From Clostridia bacterium (GTDB taxonomy: Bacteria; Bacillota; Clostridia; Lachnospirales; Lachnospiraceae), in assembly GCA_910574255.1 (NCBI GenBank), contig CAJTAK010000013.1, positions 51,722 through 115,721 of the forward strand: a stretch of 64,000 bases of DNA, given 5' to 3'. Positions 26,849-35,878 of this stretch are shown here, piece after piece. The notes below the pieces were generated by a model. The model did no database searches. It was not told where the DNA came from and saw only the letters and a list, made by a program, of their open reading frames with translations. Position 1 is the first letter of the stretch. Every line of letters starts with the position of its first letter. A program made the translations under genes and the position numbers.

Positions 26849-28272
26849 ATGAAACGCTGCTTTAATGTTACAGGCGCATGTGATCCGCAGCTTCACTATA
26901 TGGTCAACCTGCAGGAACGCTGGAAAAAATATAGACTTTAGTAGACAGCGGTGCATATTTTACAATCAGCAGGGCAAGACCGTATGGAAAAACGACCACT
27001 CTTATGGCTTTGGCGGATTACTTAAAAAAAGATTATATTGTCATATCTCTTGATTTTCAAAAGTTAGGCAATTCAGATTTTGATGACGAACATATTTTTT
27101 CCAAGGCTTTTGCCGAGTTTTTCCTGGCAACGGTAAAAAACCGTTGGAATCCAGTGGAGGGATTCCAACAGAACATTTTAAATGAGCTATCTGCTGATAT
27201 TCAAGAAAATATACGCTTTCCTTTACGTAAACTGTTTATTTATCTAAGTGAACTTTGTGGGACAGCAGATAGACCGGTTATTCTGATGATTGATGAGGTG
27301 GACAGTGCTGCGGATTTTCATGTAGAAATGAGTTTTTCTAAAATCGGAATAGAAAGAATGCTTAAGGAATATGAAGCAGACCACCATACCAGTATGAACA
27401 CTGACGAATTGGCTGAATTAATTGTTGACTACTCTTCCGGTTACCCGTTCCTTGTATCCCGTATCTGCAAACTTACGGATGAAGTTGTAGCAGGAAGTAC
27501 AGATTTTCCGGACAAAGCATCTGCATGGACAAAAGAGGGAATTCTTAAGGCCGTTAACTAATTATGGTCTGAGAAAAATACCTTGTTTGAGTCTTTGATA
27601 AATAAACTGCATGATTTTAAGAGCTTGCGGCAAATCGTATATGCAATTCTCTTTTCTGGGGAAAAGATCGTGTATAATCCTGACGAGCAGTGGCTTGATA
27701 TGGCTGTGATGTTTGGTTTTGTAAAGAATAAAGACGGCAGTATTGCAATCGCAAACCGCATCTTTGAAATGAGATTGCATAACTATTTTCTGAATGCGAG
27801 CAACGCACAAAACAGTGAGATATACCACCTTGCCTCCCAAAACAAATCACAATATATTTTAAACGGCCGTTTAAATATGGGCATGGTCCTTCAGAAATAT
27901 GTAGAGCATTTTAACGGTATTTATGGAAGTGCAAGTGAAACTTTCAGTGAGGAAGAAGGACGTAGGCGTTTTCTGCTCTACCTTCGCCCTATTATCAATG
28001 GCACCGGCAATTATTATATTGAAGCTGAAACCCGGGATGCACGACGCATGGATATAGTCGTTGATTATCGGGGAGAGCAATTTGTTATTGAACTGAAACT
28101 ATGGCATGGAAACGCTTATCACGAGCGGGGCGAGAAGCAGTTAATTGATTATTTGGATTATTTTCATCTTCAGAAGGTGTATTTGCTGAGTTATAACTTT
28201 AATAAAAATAAGGAAATTGATGTGAAAGAAATATACCTTGACGGACGGGTGCTGGTGGAGGCTGTGGTGTAG
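26849..28272 (+). pseudogene. Decayed AAA-ATPase/PD-(D/E)XK nuclease gene (AAA-like plus DUF1703 type)
   Basis: A broken gene with a good start (ATG 26849 after GGAAAGGAG). The first 30 codons (MKRCFNVTGACDPQLHYMVN) are in one frame; the frame then shifts by one base near 26920, and a stop (TAG) follows in the new frame before the Walker A (RPYGKTTT). The Walker B DEVDSA is joined directly to ADFHVEMSF, where intact relatives, as I recall them, have about 50-60 extra residues, so an in-frame deletion is likely. A TAA at 27559-27561 interrupts the same frame again. The rest (27583-28272) reads through to a nuclease-like end (YIEAETRDARRMDIVVDYRG, FVIELKLWHG). At least four lesions show it is not functional. 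Confidence 0.85.
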
Positions 28273-28293
28273 AAATTCAGAGCTTACAGTACA

Positions 28294-28322
28294 AGAGAGT
28301 GCCTAAATCGCTGGCACTCTCT
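28294..28322. terminator. Hairpin between convergent genes
   Basis: A perfect 10-bp stem AGAGAGTGCC / GGCACTCTCT around a 9-base loop lies between the plus-strand pseudogene and the minus-strand acyltransferase gene. Neither side has a strong U-run, but position and symmetry suit a two-way terminator at the end of the polysaccharide operon. Confidence 0.6.
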
Positions 28323-28345
28323 AAAATGCTTTGTTATTTATTCAC

Positions 28346-29615
28346 TTACAAGCAACGGCTGCCGATATAGCTTTCTTTCAACTTGAATTCAGGAAGATTG
28401 AAACTACTTACTATGTCCGCATTCATTTCGCCAAAATCTAAACACACGATACGATTTATCAGCCGGAAAGCATTTTGAATACTATCAGCCCGGAAAATTA
28501 CCCAGGTGACATTTATAAAGGAGAATGTCATAAACCAGTTGAGCGCTGGATGCAGCTTTTCAAACTGTGTTTTATACCTTCTTGTGATTACAGAGAACAT
28601 TCCATGACACGCTCCCCATAAAATATAGGTCCAATTGGCTCCATGCCATAACCCGCTCAGAAGAAATACTATCATCACATTCGTATAGGTCTGTATTACC
28701 CCCCCCCCGACTACCTCCAAGGGGTATATAGACATATTTTGTAAAAAATCGGGTCAACGTCATGTGCCACCGGCTCCAGAACTCTGTAATCGTCAATGCT
28801 TTATAAGGTGAATTAAAATTCAACGGCAGATCAATGTTCATCATCTTTCCAATTCCGATTGCCATATCGCAGTATCCGCTAAAATCAAAGTATATCTGAA
28901 AGGTATAAGAAAGCATTGTCAAAACCGCATTCGTCGTATCCAGACCTGCAATATTGGCAAATCCCCAATTAGCGGCATTTCCAAAAGTATCAGCCAGCAG
29001 CACCTTTTTAGACAATCCAAAAGAAAATATATAAATCCCCTCTGCAAAATTATCCCATGAAAACCGTTTTTTAGATTCATCCATAAACTGTGGAATCAGT
29101 TCATCATGCGTTACAATCGGGCCCGCTATCAATTGTGGAAAAAAGGTTACAAAAGAAGCGTAATTAACAAATCCATATTTCGGTATTTCTCCCTTATACG
29201 CATCTATCACAAAGGATATCTGCTGAAATGTAAAAAAGCTGATACCAAGAGGCAAAAGAATGGTCTTTAAGGCCAGATCCTGTTTCCATATGATATTTAT
29301 ATTTTCGAGAAAAAAATTATAATACTTAAAGTAAAACAAGACCCCAATATTCATAGCCAGAGCTATAAATAAAAGCATTTTTCTTCTGTTTTGATTCTCC
29401 CCTTTATTCAGTAAAAGATAAAACATATAGTTGCAGGTTATGCTTGCGAGAATGATTAAAAGATATTTCAAATTGAAATGTGCATAAAACCACAAAGACA
29501 TACAAAGTAAAAAAATTTGTGCTGGCATTTTACGGCCGAAATGATTCAGCGAAAAGTATCCCAGAATACATATCGGTAAAAAAAGAAGAACAAAAATATA
29601 TGAATTGAAAAGCAT
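28346..29615 (-). CDS. MBOAT family O-acyltransferase, phase-off by a G10 tract
   Basis: A membrane-bound O-acyltransferase of the DltB/AlgI class, interrupted by a frameshift at a run of ten G. Codons from 29615 give about ten membrane segments and FTKYVYIPLGGSRGG; with G10 the frame then ends at 28572. With G9 it would continue into the other open frame with TYTNVMIVFLLSGLWHGANW, the family's catalytic-His region, to 28346 (422 residues). That is exactly the expected spacing between the GGSR and LSGLWHG motifs. The family moves acyl groups (usually acetyl) across the membrane to polysaccharides. The C-terminus is shorter than usual (family about 470). It is the last gene of the operon. Confidence 0.88.
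28699..28708. repeat. Homopolymer tract C10 (G10 on coding strand) in MBOAT gene
   Basis: Ten C in a row on the plus strand inside an otherwise AT-rich gene. The frame needed downstream is reached with nine. It is the longest G/C run in the window. Confidence 0.9.
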
Positions 29616-29672
29616 AAAACAGCCCCTTTATCTCATATTTTAATAGTATTAAGCCTTACTCTTTCCTAAAAA

Positions 29673-30749
29673 TCATGATTGTTCTTCCATAATCTCAATA
29701 ATCTTCTCCGCCGTATGCCCATCACCAAAGGGATGATAAGACGCATCTATTTCCTGTGTACAAGACAATTTCTCTAATATCTCAGATGCTTTTGGACCGC
29801 AAAGCTGATTGCGCTTTCCTACCATAATCTGAGGCCATACAACTCTGCCAAACACAGTCACGCACTGTTTTCCCGCATAAAAAGCCTCACATTGTAAACC
29901 GCCCGAATCTGTCACTACCTTTTCACAGCCATTAAGCAAATGTATTGACTCCATATATCCTACCGGCTGAGTTAATATAATCTTTTTAAATTGATTTTCG
30001 CTGCAAAGACGGCAGGCTCTTTCCTGATTTCTCGGGTGAACCGGATAAATTGTTTGTGCATCCAATTGATTCATAGCCATAAAAATTTCTTTCAAAGGCT
30101 CATCATCATAGGTATTTTCCTGACGATGGCAGGTTAGATAGTAATACCTATCTGGTATTTTGATGGGCTGATTTGTAAAATCAAGTATCTCTGCATGTTT
30201 TTTATCCCATGCCCGATTGACACAATACAGATAAGAATCATACATAATATTTCCAACTACAAATGTCTCTTTTCCCAGATTCTCTTTCTCCAAATTCTCT
30301 TTTTCCAATACTGTCGGTACAAACAGGAGCCTGGAAATGTGATCGGTTACAACTCGGTTTACCTCTTCCGGATTTGACAGGGTCCCCAGGCGTACACCCG
30401 CTTCTACATGTGCAACAGCGATTCCAAGTTTAACCGCAGCCAAAGCCCCTGCCATTGTTGAATTGGTATCTCCATAAACCAAAACCCAGTCTGGTTTTTC
30501 CTTTAACAATACCTCTTCGATCTCTCCAATCATCGTTCCTGTCATTTTTCCATGTGTTCCGCCGGATATACCCAGATTATATTCAGGTTTTGGTATATTC
30601 AACTCTTCAAAAAACACATCTGACATATTCGCATCAAAATGCTGTCCTGTATGTACCAGAATTTCTTCGTGTCTTCCTTTAACTGCTCTCGAAAATGCGG
30701 CTGCTTTTATAAATTGCGGCCTGGCGCCAATGATAGTAACAATTTTCAT
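29673..30749 (-). CDS. Non-hydrolysing UDP-sugar 2-epimerase, WbpI-like
   Basis: A 358-residue enzyme of the WecB superfamily. MKIVTIIGARPQFIKAAAFS, ILVHTGQHFDANMSDVFFEEL, YGDTNSTMAGALAA, HVEAGVR and the late VTDSGGLQCEAFY are all present. The HFDANMSD and GTHGKMTG segments look more like WbpI, which epimerises UDP-GlcNAc3NAcA to UDP-ManNAc3NAcA, than like plain WecB. The WbpB-, WbpD- and WbpE-like genes in the locus support this. The family can also act on UDP-GlcNAc, so the substrate is inferred. Confidence 0.88.
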   Translation of the reverse strand: MKIVTIIGARPQFIKAAAFSRAVKGRHEEILVHTGQHFDANMSDVFFEELNIPKPEYNLGISGGTHGKMTGTMIGEIEEVLLKEKPDWVLVYGDTNSTMAGALAAVKLGIAVAHVEAGVRLGTLSNPEEVNRVVTDHISRLLFVPTVLEKENLEKENLGKETFVVGNIMYDSYLYCVNRAWDKKHAEILDFTNQPIKIPDRYYYLTCHRQENTYDDEPLKEIFMAMNQLDAQTIYPVHPRNQERACRLCSENQFKKIILTQPVGYMESIHLLNGCEKVVTDSGGLQCEAFYAGKQCVTVFGRVVWPQIMVGKRNQLCGPKASEILEKLSCTQEIDASYHPFGDGHTAEKIIEIMEEQS

Positions 30750-30827
30750 ATTCTAAAACTTTCTCCAATCAAACGAATAATCTGCACTACAAAGCGAATT
30801 TCTGCTCCGAAGTATAAAATCCCCCAA

Positions 30828-31608
30828 TTAATATACATAAGTTTCTATGCTGTTTCTCCAACATTCATATCCTTTTGCATTGATATGTACGCCGTCCCCA
30901 TTATACTGCCCCTTCAACCATCCACTGTCATCTGAAAACAAATCGTACAAATCAATATATTCTATCCCTTTTTCCATGCATACCTCTTGAATTGCATGAT
31001 TGATCCTCAATATTTCTTCTTTTGATATGCCGCTATTTGGGGCTACCGGCAAGATGGATTGTACATATATTTTAATATCTGTATGCGCTGCCATAGCATC
31101 TAAAATATAAGAATAGTTATCAAGGATTGTCCGTTCTTCAACCTGCAATGAAATATCATTGATTCCAATCATAATAAAGACCTTATCTGGTTTTGTTTTT
31201 ATGATGGAATCAAGCCTTGCCAGCATACCCTCTGTTGTATCTGACGGAATTCCCCTGTTCTTAGTGCTTAGCTCCGGAAACATTTCATTCCACTGACACC
31301 TATACGTGATACTGTCTCCTGCAAACACTACATCCGTTGGATAAGAATACATTGTCATATATTGAGACTCACATAGCAAATAAGACGGATTTTTATCTGC
31401 ACATTTCATTTTATTTTCATAATTAGATAAGGAATCCTGTTCGAACTCTATATGGCAGCTATTTATCAACCCAATTTTCTTTTTAAAAAAAAATACTTTA
31501 TTGAACATTAGTAGTCCAATAAATATGAATAACAAGAATAGCAAAATAAAAAGAAAAAGCCTTTCTTTTACCCCCCCCCACTCTAAAGTCAATTTTTCTA
31601 TGGCTCAT
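30828..31608 (-). CDS. SGNH/GDSL hydrolase, membrane-anchored, phase-off by a G9 tract
   Basis: An SGNH-fold esterase or acetyltransferase domain: block I FAGDSITYR with the Ser, block II with the Gly of NRGIPSD, block III IMIGINDIS with GxND, and block V DGVHINAKG with the catalytic Asp-x-x-His. One N-terminal membrane segment (LFILLFLLFIFIGLLMF) precedes it. The only good start is ATG 31608 after AAGGGGGAT, but with nine G at 31571-31579 it reads 36 codons and stops; with eight G it enters the long frame. An in-frame TTG at 31592 exists but has no binding site. SGNH proteins often work with MBOAT acyltransferases. Confidence 0.85.
31571..31579. repeat. Homopolymer tract C9 (G9 on coding strand) at the start of the SGNH gene
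   Basis: Nine C on the plus strand, placed 29 bases after the ATG. Eight would give MSHRKIDFRVGGVKERLF and an intact protein. Confidence 0.9.
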
Positions 31609-31620
31609 CTGAATCCCCCT

Positions 31621-32745
31621 TTACTTCCTCCATACCATCTTGTTCACAATTCCTGTATAGCTTTGTATTATTTTAACGACTTTTTCACTCACATTTTCAT
31701 CCAGATAATCCGGAACCTTTCCTCCCTTATCTCCACACTTATACATACCTGTTGCCAACTCAACAGCTTGAAGGACCTGTTCCTTCGTAATATTCCCAAT
31801 TACAAATACCCCTTTATCCACAGCCTCCGGACGTTCCGTACTGGTTCTGATAGAAACTGCCGGAAATTTTAGAAAGGCCGCTTCTTCTGGTATCGTCCCG
31901 CTATCCGAAACAACACAAAATGCATGCTGTTGGAGGTGGTTATAATCAAAGAATCCGAACGGCTGCAGCGGTGATACAAGTGAATGAAATTGAAAGCCTC
32001 TTGTTTCAATAAACTTTCTGCTTCTTGGATGCATACTATAGATAACCGGCATCTTATACGTTTCCGCCATCGTATTTACCGCCTCCATAAGTTCAAAAAA
32101 GTTTTCCTCTATATCTATATTTTCTTCTCTATGTGCTGAGAGTAAAATATATTTTCCACTTTGAAGTCCCAGCTCATCCAATATTTTACTTTCTTCAATT
32201 GCTTTTATGTTCTTATGCAATACCTCTGCCATAGGAGAACCAACTACATAAGTCCTCTCCCTGGCTACATCCGCTGCATTCAAGTACCTGCGTGCATGTT
32301 CTGTATAACATAAATTAACATCGCTTGTAACATCTACAATTCTACGATTGACTTCTTCTGGTAAGTTTTCATCAAAACACCGGTTACCGGCCTCCATATG
32401 GAAAATAGGTATTTTTAATCTCTTCGCTGACAGAACCGACAAACACGAATTCGTATCCCCCAATACCAAAAGCGCATCCGGCGTTGTCTCCTGCATCAAT
32501 TCATAGGATTTTGCCAGAATATTTCCCATAGTCTGCCCTAAATGCTCCCCGACAACGTTTAAATAAAAATCCGGCTCACGGATGCCTAATTCTTCAAAAA
32601 ATATCTGGTTCAGCCTATAATCATAATTCTGCCCTGTATGGACCAGAATGTGTTCAAAATATTCATCGCATTTTTGTATTATCATTGATAATTTTATTAT
32701 TTCCGGCCTTGTCCCAACAATGGTCATTAGTTTTAACTTCTTCAT
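31621..32745 (-). CDS. UDP-N-acetyl-L-fucosamine synthase (2-epimerase, FnlC/WbjD/CapG-like)
   Basis: A 374-residue non-hydrolysing 2-epimerase: KLMTIVGTRPEIIKLSMIIQK, HTGQNYDYRLNQIFFEEL, VLGDTNSCLSVLSAKRLKIP, HMEAGNRCFDENLPEEVNRRI and VVSDSGTIPEEAAFL. The NYDYRLNQIFF and MEAGNRC variants and its place behind FnlA- and FnlB-like genes point to the last step of UDP-L-FucNAc synthesis. It is separate from the WbpI-like paralogue at 29673. Its stop lies 12 bases before the phase-variable SGNH start. Confidence 0.9.
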   Translation of the reverse strand: MKKLKLMTIVGTRPEIIKLSMIIQKCDEYFEHILVHTGQNYDYRLNQIFFEELGIREPDFYLNVVGEHLGQTMGNILAKSYELMQETTPDALLVLGDTNSCLSVLSAKRLKIPIFHMEAGNRCFDENLPEEVNRRIVDVTSDVNLCYTEHARRYLNAADVARERTYVVGSPMAEVLHKNIKAIEESKILDELGLQSGKYILLSAHREENIDIEENFFELMEAVNTMAETYKMPVIYSMHPRSRKFIETRGFQFHSLVSPLQPFGFFDYNHLQQHAFCVVSDSGTIPEEAAFLKFPAVSIRTSTERPEAVDKGVFVIGNITKEQVLQAVELATGMYKCGDKGGKVPDYLDENVSEKVVKIIQSYTGIVNKMVWRK

Positions 32746-32760
32746 AAACGGCTCCTTTTC

Positions 32761-33636
32761 CTATCCTATTTGAAGATCGTATAGGGGATATAAATAAGAG
32801 TGCTGCTTTACCCAGACTGCTAATTCTGAAACCATCCTTTCATAATCCGGTATCTCATAATCAAAATCAAATCTTGTTCGTACCAATGTTTTATCAATCC
32901 GTAGTGTACTGTCCGGAATAATTTTGATCATATCCTCTCTAAAATAGTGATTAAATAACTTTAATAATTCATATTTGCTGATATTTTCTTTGTATACCAT
33001 ATGATATAGGCCGGCTGCGCCTTTCCATGCAGCTTCCTCCATCACTTTTGCCAGTTGCAATGTTGTGACCCCTGTCCACATCACCTTTGTATATCCCTTT
33101 ACCCCTGTCTGCTGTTTCATAAACCAGTTAAAAAGACCTATCCCGTCTGCATGAATATCCGGGCCCACAATAGAAGTTCTCAGTGTAAGATTCTTTTCAT
33201 CTTCAAGCTCTCCAACTGCTTTAGTCCGATCATAAAAGCTTTCCCCATCCCGGAAAGAATCCTCCTTATACCTCCCCTCCTTTCCGGAAAAGACACAATC
33301 TGTGCTCAAATGGATAATCCGGGTATCCATTTGCTGCGTTATTCTAGCAAGTAAATGCGGCAGATAGCTATTTAAGAAGACAGCTTTCTCTTTCTCCGTT
33401 TCCGCATATTGATTCAAAATTCCAATTACATTGATAACAATATCATATTTTCCGTTCCGGATAATTTCCTCTAACAACGGAATATCTGCTGCATCTCCCA
33501 CTATGGTTTTTACATAAGGAACCTTTCTTCGGCAGAATCCAACTACCTCATGCCCCTGCTCCTGTAGGAAAAGGCTTATCATGTGCCCTGCCATTCCTGA
33601 AGCGCCAAGTACCAAATACCTCATTTTTTTCGCCAT
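32761..33636 (-). CDS. SDR/RmlD-type reductase (FnlB/WbjC/CapF-like)
   Basis: A 291-residue NAD(P)-binding reductase of the extended SDR group: MRYLVLGASGMAGHMISLFL, the HLSTDCVFSGKEG motif and the catalytic YDRTKAVGE. In FnlB/WbjC/CapF it reduces the 4-keto sugar made by FnlA to UDP-6-deoxy-L-talose-type intermediates. It lacks the C-terminal cupin domain of CapF, as judged by length. The start at 33636 has AGGAGG 10 bases upstream and overlaps the fnlA-like stop by 16 bases. Confidence 0.85.
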   Translation of the reverse strand: MAKKMRYLVLGASGMAGHMISLFLQEQGHEVVGFCRRKVPYVKTIVGDAADIPLLEEIIRNGKYDIVINVIGILNQYAETEKEKAVFLNSYLPHLLARITQQMDTRIIHLSTDCVFSGKEGRYKEDSFRDGESFYDRTKAVGELEDEKNLTLRTSIVGPDIHADGIGLFNWFMKQQTGVKGYTKVMWTGVTTLQLAKVMEEAAWKGAAGLYHMVYKENISKYELLKLFNHYFREDMIKIIPDSTLRIDKTLVRTRFDFDYEIPDYERMVSELAVWVKQHSYLYPLYDLQIG

Positions 33637-34643
33637 CCCCGAAGCTCCTCCTGAATATATGGTAAAGCCATCAATCTCTCTTTTACTTGTTCTTTATTTA
33701 ATAATTCCGTATTATTACTGTTAAACTCCTTTAATACATTTCTCTCCACATCTCCATGTATAAAATACTTATCATAATTCAAGTCACGTTTATCTGCCGG
33801 AACCCGATAAAAATTCCCCATGTCAACTGCATGTGCACACTCTTCATTTGTCAATAAGGTTTCATACATCTTTTCACCGTGTCGAATTCCGATTATTTTT
33901 ATTTCGTTATCCGCATGGAAAATCTCTTTCACTGACTGGGCTAATATTTCTATTGTACATGCCGGAGCCTTCTGCACCATGATGTCACCGCTCTGGGCAT
34001 TCTCAAATGCAAAAAGAACCAGCTCTACAGCCTCATCTAAGCTCATAATAAATCTGGTCATGGCCGGCTCCGTAACTGTCAATGGCTGCCCCGACTTGAT
34101 CTGCTCGATAAACAACGGAATTACGGAACCTCTGGAGCACATTACATTTCCATACCTGGTACAGCAGATGGATGTCTTATCCGCTTCAATTGTTCTTGAT
34201 TTTGCAACGATTACTTTTTCCATCATTGCTTTGGAGGTGCCCATAGCATTCACAGGATATGCTGCTTTATCCGTAGAGAGACAGATAATCTTTCGAACCC
34301 TCTCTTCGATTGCGGCAGACAGTACATTTTCTGTTCCAATCACATTTGTTTTCACAGCCTCCAACGGAAAAAATTCACAGCTTGGAACCTGTTTTAAGGC
34401 TGCCGCATGAAAAATATAATCAACTCCATAAAGGGCATTTTTTACACTTTCCTTATCTCTAACGTTGCCAATATAGAATTTTATTTTGTCATTTTGGTAT
34501 AAATGGCGCATATCATCCTGTTTTTTTTCATCTCTTGAAAAGATTCGTATTTCTCTGACATCTGTTTTCAAAAAACGATCTAAAACTGCATTTCCAAAAG
34601 AACCTGTACCGCCTGTAATTAATAATATTTTATCTTCAAACAT
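33621..34643 (-). CDS. UDP-N-acetylglucosamine 4,6-dehydratase/5-epimerase (FnlA/WbjB/CapE-like)
   Basis: A 340-residue extended SDR, MFEDKILLITGGTGSFGNAVLDR, with FHAAALKQVPSCEFFPLEAVKTNVIGT and the LSTDKAAYPVNAMGTSKAMMEK active-site segment (the Met-x-x-x-Lys variant of YxxxK). This variant marks inverting dehydratases such as PseB and FnlA/CapE. The following FnlB- and FnlC-like genes favour the L-FucNAc route. Full length. Confidence 0.92.
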   Translation of the reverse strand: MFEDKILLITGGTGSFGNAVLDRFLKTDVREIRIFSRDEKKQDDMRHLYQNDKIKFYIGNVRDKESVKNALYGVDYIFHAAALKQVPSCEFFPLEAVKTNVIGTENVLSAAIEERVRKIICLSTDKAAYPVNAMGTSKAMMEKVIVAKSRTIEADKTSICCTRYGNVMCSRGSVIPLFIEQIKSGQPLTVTEPAMTRFIMSLDEAVELVLFAFENAQSGDIMVQKAPACTIEILAQSVKEIFHADNEIKIIGIRHGEKMYETLLTNEECAHAVDMGNFYRVPADKRDLNYDKYFIHGDVERNVLKEFNSNNTELLNKEQVKERLMALPYIQEELRGWRKK

Positions 34644-34712
34644 TTCTTTTCCTCATTTTTAAAATCATAGCATTTAACTATTCTATCGAAATCCGATTGG
34701 TTTAAATGAAAA

Positions 34713-34746
34713 ATATGCATGTCATAAACTATCTTGACATGCATAT
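34713..34746 (-). terminator. Possible intra-operon terminator or RNA hairpin
   Basis: A perfect 12-bp inverted repeat, ATATGCATGTCA and TGACATGCATAT, with a 10-base loop in the 122-base gap between the WbpG-like and FnlA-like genes. On the minus strand it is followed by TTTTCATTT. The stem is AT-rich and the U-run short, so it would be a weak terminator; in an antiterminator-controlled operon it could matter. Confidence 0.45.
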
Positions 34747-34765
34747 CTCACTTATTTCTTTTTAT

Positions 34766-35878
34766 TTATCTAAATATCTTTTTTATCTTTTGATATCTTT
34801 CCCTCATCTTTTTACTTGACGGATAATCATCTTCCGTTTTATTGGGAGCTTTCATAATCTCGTCCCATTCCTCTGAAGAAATATCCAGCTTTTTAATCAC
34901 ATAATTCTTTTCTTCTTCTATTTCCTGCTCTGCACTAGGCAAAACTGCCATCTCTTTTAAGCCTTCTTCTCTGGTCATCTCTCCGCCGGCTATTAAACTT
35001 GAAATGTGATCACGGCGTTTATCCCAGCCAAATTTTTTGGGAAGATAATATTCCTGAAAAAACTTTGTAAATCTTGACTCATAGTGCTTTCCGCCATAAT
35101 ATTGCCAGTCAAACTCCTGCTCCAGTATTTTCATGGCATCTTTTTTGGAATAATCAATGTAATGCAGCAGGCGGACCATCTCCACCTTATAAAGCCGGGG
35201 CAAAATAAAATGCAGATCAAAATAAGTTACATGGGGATACTTTTTTAGTGACTTTCCGCTTCCAAGTTTTTGATAAACTCCTTTGATATGCTTATAATCC
35301 AATGCCGTATATTGATAAGCATTGGACAAAATTCCTTCTGTCGCAACATTGCCGCCATTCAAAATATATTTTATCCTGTATTTTTTTGCCATCTGATATA
35401 CGGCTGCAATAAAAGCATGGTCCTGCGGAATGTCCAGATTAGCCAATCCGGAAAACATAAACGCCCTTTGTACCTCCTTCATGGTAGGCCAGTCTATTAC
35501 AACCGTGTGTAAATCATAATTCAATTTTTTACACATCTTTTCAATATTTTTGACCGCGATCTCAGAATTCCACCCGGCATCTACATGGACTGCCAAAACC
35601 CTCAAATCATATTTTTTTGCCAGATAAGCGAGGTAAGAACTGTCTACGCCGCCTGAAAGTCCCAAAATACAGTCGTACTCTTTTCCCTGCCCATCTTTTT
35701 TCATTTTATGAATTGCTTCTTCCAGTAATTTCTGCCCCTCATTTCCCGTAATCCAATATTTTTTCTTAACCTTCTCAAAACGACGGCAATAATTACAAAC
35801 TCCCTGGCTGTCCAAAACCAGATTGGGATCGCTGGTCGTATCCATAATACATCTGCTGCATATTTTATATTCTCTCAT
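34766..35878 (-). CDS. N-acetyl sugar amidotransferase (WbpG/PseA-like)
   Basis: A 370-residue ATP-pyrophosphatase-type enzyme. The N-terminus has a zinc-knuckle-like CSRCIMDTTSDPNLVLDSQGVCNYC, the PP-loop is LGLSGGVDSSYLAYLA, and LNGGNVATEGIL follows. In P. aeruginosa WbpG works with HisH2 and HisF2 to turn an N-acetyl group into an acetamidino group (ManNAc3NAmA). HisH- and HisF-like genes lie just upstream here, separated by a methyltransferase gene. It overlaps that gene by 4 bases. Confidence 0.9.
   Translation of the reverse strand: MREYKICSRCIMDTTSDPNLVLDSQGVCNYCRRFEKVKKKYWITGNEGQKLLEEAIHKMKKDGQGKEYDCILGLSGGVDSSYLAYLAKKYDLRVLAVHVDAGWNSEIAVKNIEKMCKKLNYDLHTVVIDWPTMKEVQRAFMFSGLANLDIPQDHAFIAAVYQMAKKYRIKYILNGGNVATEGILSNAYQYTALDYKHIKGVYQKLGSGKSLKKYPHVTYFDLHFILPRLYKVEMVRLLHYIDYSKKDAMKILEQEFDWQYYGGKHYESRFTKFFQEYYLPKKFGWDKRRDHISSLIAGGEMTREEGLKEMAVLPSAEQEIEEEKNYVIKKLDISSEEWDEIMKAPNKTEDDYPSSKKMRERYQKIKKIFR

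Noticed and set aside
28294..28322. The hairpin at the end of the locus as an attachment site
   Set aside because: No second copy was seen in the window; a terminator between convergent genes explains it.
28572..29615. The 347-residue reading frame as a complete MBOAT protein
   Set aside because: Its last 40 residues after the G run do not resemble the family, whereas the other frame supplies the expected catalytic segment.
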